This document shows positions 59,848 through 64,000 of a stretch of 64,000 nucleotides of DNA, one piece after another (position 1 is the stretch's first letter; each line of letters begins with the position of its first letter). Where the stretch lies: contig OY782679.1 of assembly GCA_963678055.1 (NCBI GenBank), positions 1,860,001 to 1,924,000 on the forward strand, written 5' to 3'. Below the pieces are notes generated by a model. That model did no database searches. It saw nothing but the letters and a program-made list of their open reading frames with translations, and was not told where the DNA came from. Origin of the DNA: CAXXOK01 sp963678055 (GTDB taxonomy: Bacteria > Bacillota > Clostridia > Christensenellales > Aristaeellaceae). The position numbers were made by a program, and so were the translations under genes.

Positions 59848-61047
59848 CTATCGCTCGTCCACTATCTGCTCACATTCGTTGAACTTTGCGAACTTTTTAA
59901 GACGCATATTAACGGCGTGGGCTATTTTTTTGGTCTGACGGATGCCGTCTTCATACCAGAAATTCTTGACTTGCAGTGTGCTGGTTTTGGTGTGAGCTAC
60001 CGCCTCGATACGGCCAATAAAGCGATCGCCATACAGTACCGGCAACACATAATAGCCGTATTTCCGCTTGGCTGCGGGTGTGTAGATTTCCCAGGTATAC
60101 GCAAACCCAAACAGCGCGTGTATCAACTCGCGGTCCCACATCATGCAGTCCAGCGGGGCGATAAACTCACACCGGGTTTTCAGGGTTTCCTCAGAGCAGG
60201 CTACATCCAGCAAAGGCGCATCCTCTACGCGGCAGTAAAGCGGTTCTTTGATACCCTCCACTTGGAGTTCCATGATTTTCTTCTCCGCTATCAGGTCTTG
60301 AAACACCTGTTGCCGTTCCCCCGCCTTCAAGCCGCGAATGAACAGATAGGCATCGGAGTTTTTATTCCACAGCATACCCACCGCACCGATGCGCCGCAGC
60401 ACACGCCATTTGCGGTGTTCGTGCTCGTCCGGCAGCGGGTCGGGTGCACCGAGAATACGCTCCGGAATGTGCTTGTCTGCCAGATCATAATACTTGCGCG
60501 TACCCTTTTTATGGTGAATCACCAGTTCGCCGGTGGCATACAGGTGCTCCAGCACCGCGCGCGCCGCGTTGGTATCCCCCGCCCAGTTACCGCTCCAGTG
60601 AATGTGGGAGTGCCAGTGAATGTTGCCATCTATGGGCAGGGTATTGCTGGTCACAGCGCCGTGCTTGCGGATATATGCTTTGGCCTGGGCTTCCAGCGCC
60701 GCAAGTCCGTCGAATTTCTCGCCGCCGCGCACCGATACATCCCGAAAGCGCTGAAAATACGGCCAGTCCTCCACAGGAAGGATGGACAGCTGCTTATCCG
60801 GATAATCAACCAAAGCACGATCGCGGTACAGCAGATCGTGCAGCATTTTCTTTTTAAAGTTTTTTACGCGCGATTGCAGCGTGAGCTCGGCGTTCTTACC
60901 GCAGGCGTCCACCGGGTCGAACTGAAGACAGCCTGCCTGCCGCACATAGGAAAGTGCACCGGGCTTGCCGATAAAGCGATACTCGCCCAGCAATCCCTGC
61001 TTGAGGAGGATAAACCTGCGGGCTTGCTGGTTGCTTAGTTGTTTCAT
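59848..61047 (-). CDS. YcaQ/AlkX-like winged-helix DNA glycosylase
   Basis: A 399-residue protein of the HTH_42/YcaQ family. It begins LSNQQARRFILLKQGLLG and has the catalytic-type motif LQFDPVDACGKNAEL, with a QxD pair, then HWHSHIHWSGNWAGDT and FIAPLDCMMWDRELI. Family members are DNA glycosylases that unhook interstrand cross-links and remove bulky alkyl adducts. Downstream of the ACT and DUF711 genes in the same direction, with a 6-bp gap; probably one transcript. Confidence 0.85.
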   Translation of the reverse strand: MKQLSNQQARRFILLKQGLLGEYRFIGKPGALSYVRQAGCLQFDPVDACGKNAELTLQSRVKNFKKKMLHDLLYRDRALVDYPDKQLSILPVEDWPYFQRFRDVSVRGGEKFDGLAALEAQAKAYIRKHGAVTSNTLPIDGNIHWHSHIHWSGNWAGDTNAARAVLEHLYATGELVIHHKKGTRKYYDLADKHIPERILGAPDPLPDEHEHRKWRVLRRIGAVGMLWNKNSDAYLFIRGLKAGERQQVFQDLIAEKKIMELQVEGIKEPLYCRVEDAPLLDVACSEETLKTRCEFIAPLDCMMWDRELIHALFGFAYTWEIYTPAAKRKYGYYVLPVLYGDRFIGRIEAVAHTKTSTLQVKNFWYEDGIRQTKKIAHAVNMRLKKFAKFNECEQIVDER

Positions 61048-61053
61048 CTTAGG

Positions 61054-62430
61054 TTAATTCTTGAGAGCCTGAATAGGAGCGGGAATACGCCCTCCGCGCT
61101 TAATAAACTCCGCAGGGCTGACCCTATTGATCGGCATGACCGGGCCTTCACCCAGCAACCCGCCAAAGGACAGGTGATCGCCCGCCTGCTTGCCGATAGC
61201 GGGAATTACGCGTACGGCTGTAGTTTTGGTATTGATCATGCCAATGGCCGCTTCATCAGCAATCATAGCGGATAGGACTGCCGCCGGCGTATCGCCGGGG
61301 ACGATGACCATATCCAGACCCACGCTGCAAACGGCGGTCATGGCTTCGAGCTTTTCAAGGGTGAGTATCCCCTGCTCGGCAGCCTTGATCATGCCCGCGT
61401 CCTCGCTGACCGGGATGAACGCACCGGACAGCCCGCCAACAGAGCCGCTGGCCATCACGCCGCCTTTTTTCACCGCGTCATTCAATAGCGCCAGCGCTGC
61501 CGTGGTGCCGTATGCACCGACGGTTTCCAGGCCCATGGCTTCCAGCACATCGGCGATGCTATCGCCAACGGCAGGGGTGGGTGCCAGCGACAAGTCTACA
61601 ATGCCGAACGGTACGCCCAGCGCCTTGCCCGCCACCTCGCCCACGAGCTGCCCCATGCGCGTGATTTTAAACGCAGTCCGCTTAACGATCTCGGCCACAC
61701 CGGTCAAGTCCAGTCCCTTGGCATCGTTTTGTAATGCGCTGCGTACTGCGCCGGGGCCGGAAACACCGATGTTGATGACCACATCCGGCTCGCCAACGCC
61801 GTGGAACGCACCCGCCATAAAGGGGTTGTCCTCCGGCGCATTGCAAAACACCACCAGCTTCGCCGCGCCGATACAGCTTTGGTCGGCAGTGCGCCTGGCC
61901 AAATCCAGAATAATATCGCCCATCATGGCAACGGCATCCATATTGATGCCGGATTTTGTCGTGCCGATGTTCACGCTGGAACAAACCTTCTCCGTCTCGC
62001 TCAGGGCCTGCGGAATGGATTGCAACAGCCGCAAATCCCCCGCCGCAAAGCCCTTGTGCACCAGCGCTGAATACCCGCCAATGAAGTTGATTCCCACCGT
62101 GTCCGCTGCTCTGTCCAGCGCCTTGGCATATTTCACAGGGTCGCCCTGCGGGGCGCAGCCAAGCAGCATGGCGATGGGCGTTACCGACACGCGTTTGTTC
62201 ACGATCGGGATACCGTATTCTCTTGAAATGCGGTCGCAGACCGGTACCAGGTTTTCTGCGTGGCGCACGATTTTTTCGTAAATCTTATCACAGGCTTTGT
62301 CTGCGTCGGGATCGGCGCAGTCCAGCAGGCTGATTCCCATGGTTACGGTGCGCACATCCAGATTTTCATCGTTAATCATGCGCAGGGTTTCCAGAATGTC
62401 CTCGGCATTGATATTGGTAAAGCGTCTCAT
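61054..62430 (-). CDS. UPF0210/PFL family protein (DUF711)
   Basis: A 458-residue protein typical of UPF0210: MRRFTNINAEDILETLRMINDENLDVRTVTMGISLLDC at the start, GNxx-like NIGTTKSGINMDAVAMMG, CNAPEDNPFMAGAFHGVGEPD and a long C-terminal TP-GDTPAAVLSAMIADEAAIGM. Its fold is glycyl-radical-like (PFL-like) in structures known to me, without a proven reaction. It is almost always next to a small ACT-domain protein, as here (12 bp). ATG follows AAGGGGTTAAACGC. Confidence 0.92.
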   Translation of the reverse strand: MRRFTNINAEDILETLRMINDENLDVRTVTMGISLLDCADPDADKACDKIYEKIVRHAENLVPVCDRISREYGIPIVNKRVSVTPIAMLLGCAPQGDPVKYAKALDRAADTVGINFIGGYSALVHKGFAAGDLRLLQSIPQALSETEKVCSSVNIGTTKSGINMDAVAMMGDIILDLARRTADQSCIGAAKLVVFCNAPEDNPFMAGAFHGVGEPDVVINIGVSGPGAVRSALQNDAKGLDLTGVAEIVKRTAFKITRMGQLVGEVAGKALGVPFGIVDLSLAPTPAVGDSIADVLEAMGLETVGAYGTTAALALLNDAVKKGGVMASGSVGGLSGAFIPVSEDAGMIKAAEQGILTLEKLEAMTAVCSVGLDMVIVPGDTPAAVLSAMIADEAAIGMINTKTTAVRVIPAIGKQAGDHLSFGGLLGEGPVMPINRVSPAEFIKRGGRIPAPIQALKN

Positions 62431-62442
62431 GCGTTTAACCCC

Positions 62443-62709
62443 TTATATTTTATGGGTCACGTCGTAAATTTCTTGCCGGGTAATTGTTATATTCACGCCA
62501 AGCGCTTTGCCGGCTTCGGTCAGCTTATCAGACAGCGCATCAATGGTGATCGCTTCGGGCAGGGTTACCAGCATAATCATGGCAAACATGCCCCGCAAAA
62601 TGGTCTGCGTCACCTCTTCAATGTTGACATGGTTATCCGCGCAAATGGTGGAAACTTTCGCCAGGATGCCGACTTTATCGGCTCCAATAACTGTGATCAC
62701 AGCATTCAT
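62443..62709 (-). CDS. ACT domain protein, UPF0237 family
   Basis: An 88-residue single ACT domain: NAVITVIGADKVGILAKVSTICADNHVNIEEVTQTIL. It probably binds a small ligand and regulates or assists the DUF711 protein encoded next. An extended -10 promoter is visible at 62745-62753 on the minus strand. Ribosome binding site AAGGAG. Confidence 0.93.
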   Translation of the reverse strand: MNAVITVIGADKVGILAKVSTICADNHVNIEEVTQTILRGMFAMIMLVTLPEAITIDALSDKLTEAGKALGVNITITRQEIYDVTHKI

Positions 62710-62744
62710 ATTGCTTACAATCTCCTTTTGTTCTGTTCCAGAAA

Positions 62745-62753
62745 ATTATAGCA
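62745..62753 (-). promoter_or_regulatory. Extended -10 promoter for the ACT/DUF711 operon
   Basis: TGCTATAAT on the minus strand, about 35 bp upstream of the ACT start codon, an extended -10 box. The -35 region is weak. Confidence 0.5.
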
Positions 62754-62846
62754 TAGCCAAGGAATGATTGTACAGCAATGCTTTGTGCGGTATACAGCGT
62801 ACTACCTTGCCGTACCCAGTAATCTATTTTATATTTTCTAAAATTA

Positions 62847-62906
62847 GTTATTGACATATGCCATTAATGGTGTATACTGATGGAGTAATCGACATATGTC
62901 AATAAC
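62847..62906 (+). promoter_or_regulatory. Promoter with two palindromic operators (DUF5320 operon)
   Basis: The promoter is TTGACA (62851-62856), 16-bp spacer, TATACT (62873-62878). The arm GTTATTGACATATG (62847-62860) covers the -35 box and reappears inverted at 62893-62906, between the -10 box and the ribosome binding site. Each site fits a 22-bp palindrome built from GTTATTGACAT and its complement: 19 of 22 matches at 62847-62868 and 20 of 22 at 62885-62906. A regulator bound at both would block the promoter. Confidence 0.78.
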
Positions 62907-62923
62907 GAAAGGAGGGAAACACT

Positions 62924-63205
62924 ATGCCGAATATGGACGGAACCGGACCCCGCCAAGGGGGACAACGCATGCATAACGCAAGCGGAATGCACCGCGCTGC
63001 GGGCCACGGACATCATCACGGACAAGGTCATGGCTGCTGCGATGGTCAAGGCCGGGGTATGCACGCTGACAACCACGTAAAGCACAGCGGCTGCCGCTGT
63101 GGGATTGACCCCTGCGCATCGGATGACAAGGCAATCCTTGAAACGCGCAGAGACGCGCTGAAGCAGAGCCTTGATACTGTAGAAAAGCGCTTGCAAGCGC
63201 TGTAA
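62924..63205 (+). CDS. Small Gly/His/Cys-rich DUF5320-like protein
   Basis: A 93-residue protein. It begins with PNMDGTGPRQGG, the DGTGP start of DUF5320, then has a His/Gly/Cys-rich middle (HGHHHGQGHGCCDGQG, CRCGIDPC) that should bind metal. The last 28 residues form an amphipathic helix (ILETRRDALKQSLDTVEKRL). It starts an operon with DUF134 and NifX-like genes, as in many anaerobes. Ribosome binding site AAAGGAGGG. Confidence 0.85.
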   Translation: MPNMDGTGPRQGGQRMHNASGMHRAAGHGHHHGQGHGCCDGQGRGMHADNHVKHSGCRCGIDPCASDDKAILETRRDALKQSLDTVEKRLQAL

Positions 63206-63211
63206 TCCTTA

Positions 63212-63239
63212 CGATAGCCGGGGGACGCTTCGGCTATCG
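63212..63239 (+). promoter_or_regulatory. Intercistronic stem after the DUF5320 gene
   Basis: CGATAGCC (63212-63219) pairs with GGCTATCG (63232-63239). There is no T-run, so it may stabilise the upstream mRNA or set the ratio of the two gene products. Confidence 0.6.
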
Positions 63240-63257
63240 CAGTAAAGGAGTGATCGT

Positions 63258-63638
63258 ATGCCCAGACCTCGTAAACAGCGCCATGTGTGCTGCATGCCGG
63301 GCATCAATGAGTTTATGCCAGTCGGTGGACGCCGCAACGCGCAAGATGTTGTACTGCTCACCGTTGACGAATACGAAGCCATTCGCCTGATCGACCATGA
63401 AGGTCTTTCGCAGGAAGAGTGCAGCGAGCATTTGAACGTTGCGCGAACCACCGCCCAGCAAATTTATGCCACAGCCCGCAAGAAAATCGCCCGCGCGCTG
63501 GTGGAGGGCCTTATCATTCGCATAGGTGGCGGCGATTACCACCTCTGCGGCGGAAATCATCAATCCTGCGGTCACGCAGGTTGCAGACGGCAAAAAGGCG
63601 GGCGTATGCGCGCCTTGGAACAGGAGGAATCCAATTGA
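63258..63638 (+). CDS. DUF134 family DNA-binding protein
   Basis: A 126-residue protein. It starts PRPRKQRHVCCMPGINEFMPVGG, has VLLTVDEYEAIRLIDHEGLSQEECSEHLNVARTTAQQIYATARKKIARALVEG (sigma-70 region-4-like helix-turn-helix), and ends with a Cys/His cluster (YHLCGGNHQSCGHAGC) likely to bind metal. It is a candidate regulator of the palindromic promoter of its own operon. Ribosome binding site AAAGGAGTG. Overlaps the next gene by TTGA. Confidence 0.9.
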   Translation: MPRPRKQRHVCCMPGINEFMPVGGRRNAQDVVLLTVDEYEAIRLIDHEGLSQEECSEHLNVARTTAQQIYATARKKIARALVEGLIIRIGGGDYHLCGGNHQSCGHAGCRRQKGGRMRALEQEESN

Positions 63639-63991
63639 AAATTGCAATCCCGATGGATGAAAACAAAAAGGATGTGTGCGTCTCGTTTGGCAGAGCACCG
63701 TACTTTCTTATCCTTCATACCGATACATCAACCGTAGACATTCTGGAAAACCCGGCAGCGAGTGCCTCCGGCGGTGCGGGCATACAGGCCGCGCAGTTCG
63801 TTATCGACAGCGGCGCAAACACGCTGATCACCGTACGCCTTGGGCAAAACGCGGCCGATGTGCTGCTTGCCGCTGATATCAAGGTATACAAGGCAATGCA
63901 AGGCAATGCTGACGACAACTTAGCTGCGTTTGCCGCAGGCAAATTGCAAGCGCTTGAAAGCTTTCACCCGGGCTTTCACGGTCACGCATGA
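63635..63991 (+). CDS. NifX/NifB-type dinitrogenase cofactor family protein
   Basis: A 118-residue protein. TTG start in a TTGA overlap with the DUF134 stop, preceded by CAGGAGGAATCC. Sequence KIAIPMDENKKDVCVSFGRAPYFLIL followed by a GGAGIQAAQFVIDSGANTLITVRLGQNAADVL segment is the NifX/NafY fold. In anaerobes without nitrogenase such proteins bind Fe-S or Mo clusters. Its stop overlaps the next start (ATGA). Confidence 0.9.
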   Translation: MKIAIPMDENKKDVCVSFGRAPYFLILHTDTSTVDILENPAASASGGAGIQAAQFVIDSGANTLITVRLGQNAADVLLAADIKVYKAMQGNADDNLAAFAAGKLQALESFHPGFHGHA

Positions 63992-64000
63992 AAATCGCGG
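63988..64000 (+). CDS. Start of the next operon gene (partial)
   Basis: ATGAAAATCGCGG begins at the ATGA overlap and encodes M-K-I-A before the window ends. In related operons this position is often a MinD/Mrp-type ATPase that starts MKIAV, but so little is visible that the identity is only a guess. Confidence 0.4.

Noticed and set aside
1..64000. CRISPR array or insertion sequence
   Set aside because: No regularly spaced repeats and no transposase frame were found anywhere in the window.

Overview
The window looks like a chromosomal segment of an anaerobic Firmicutes bacterium, most likely Clostridia. The evidence is AGGAGG-type ribosome binding sites, frequent GTG/TTG starts and ATGA operon overlaps. 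It is also typical clostridial gene content: a YitT protein, DUF711/ACT, DUF5058, DUF5685 with DnaJ, a substrate-binding/GGDEF hybrid, an EF-G-like paralogue, rubrerythrin, and DUF5320/DUF134/NifX. Base composition is moderately GC-rich, except for a clearly AT-rich island at about 53.5-58 kb. Several solute-binding proteins have plain signal peptides without a lipobox cysteine; I recall this from Christensenellales-like lineages, but the assignment is tentative.

Layout. 1-1.9 kb: end of a sugar ABC transporter operon (RbsC/RbsA type). 2.4-3.3 kb: peroxide/oxygen stress genes (Ohr/OsmC, rubrerythrin-like). 3.5-15.6 kb: a divergent catabolic locus. The minus arm carries a TRAP transporter (DctP-Q-M), a CoA-acylating aldehyde dehydrogenase and a lone acyl-CoA carboxyltransferase. 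The plus arm carries flavoprotein, Fe-S (CCG) protein and flavoprotein genes. Two TetR regulators follow, and GAAC-N2-GTTC palindromes sit in the divergent promoter region. This is the best candidate for an undescribed pathway. 16-24 kb: one operon holding the whole shikimate pathway plus TyrA and PheA, including an AroE-AroK fusion, behind a leader that can form alternative hairpins.

24-34.6 kb: a minus-strand block with a zinc-ribbon membrane protein, a Cys-tailed DnaJ protein, a DUF5685 protein, a DUF5317 membrane protein, an HD-GYP phosphodiesterase, a 25-residue microprotein, an unknown 230-residue protein behind an operator-flanked promoter, an M20 peptidase with two membrane partners, and a LacI-like sensor fused to GGDEF. 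34.7-44.3 kb: alpha-glucoside use (GH13 glucosidase, ABC permeases and binding protein, divergent AraC regulator and GH65 phosphorylase, PfkB kinase). No transporter ATPase is present, so one must be shared from elsewhere.

44.4-46.5 kb: EF-G-like GTPase. 46.8-57.6 kb: an envelope/surface island with two CapA-type proteins, two leucine-rich-repeat proteins, a PIG-L deacetylase fused to a phosphodiester glycosidase, and a DUF6273 protein behind a perfect consensus sigma-A promoter. The 1,239-residue AT-rich surface protein at its end looks acquired. 58-64 kb: tRNA-Trp, a GNAT acetyltransferase, a YitT protein, an ACT/DUF711/YcaQ-like operon, and a DUF5320-DUF134-NifX operon starting from a promoter with two palindromic operators; the next gene begins at the right edge.
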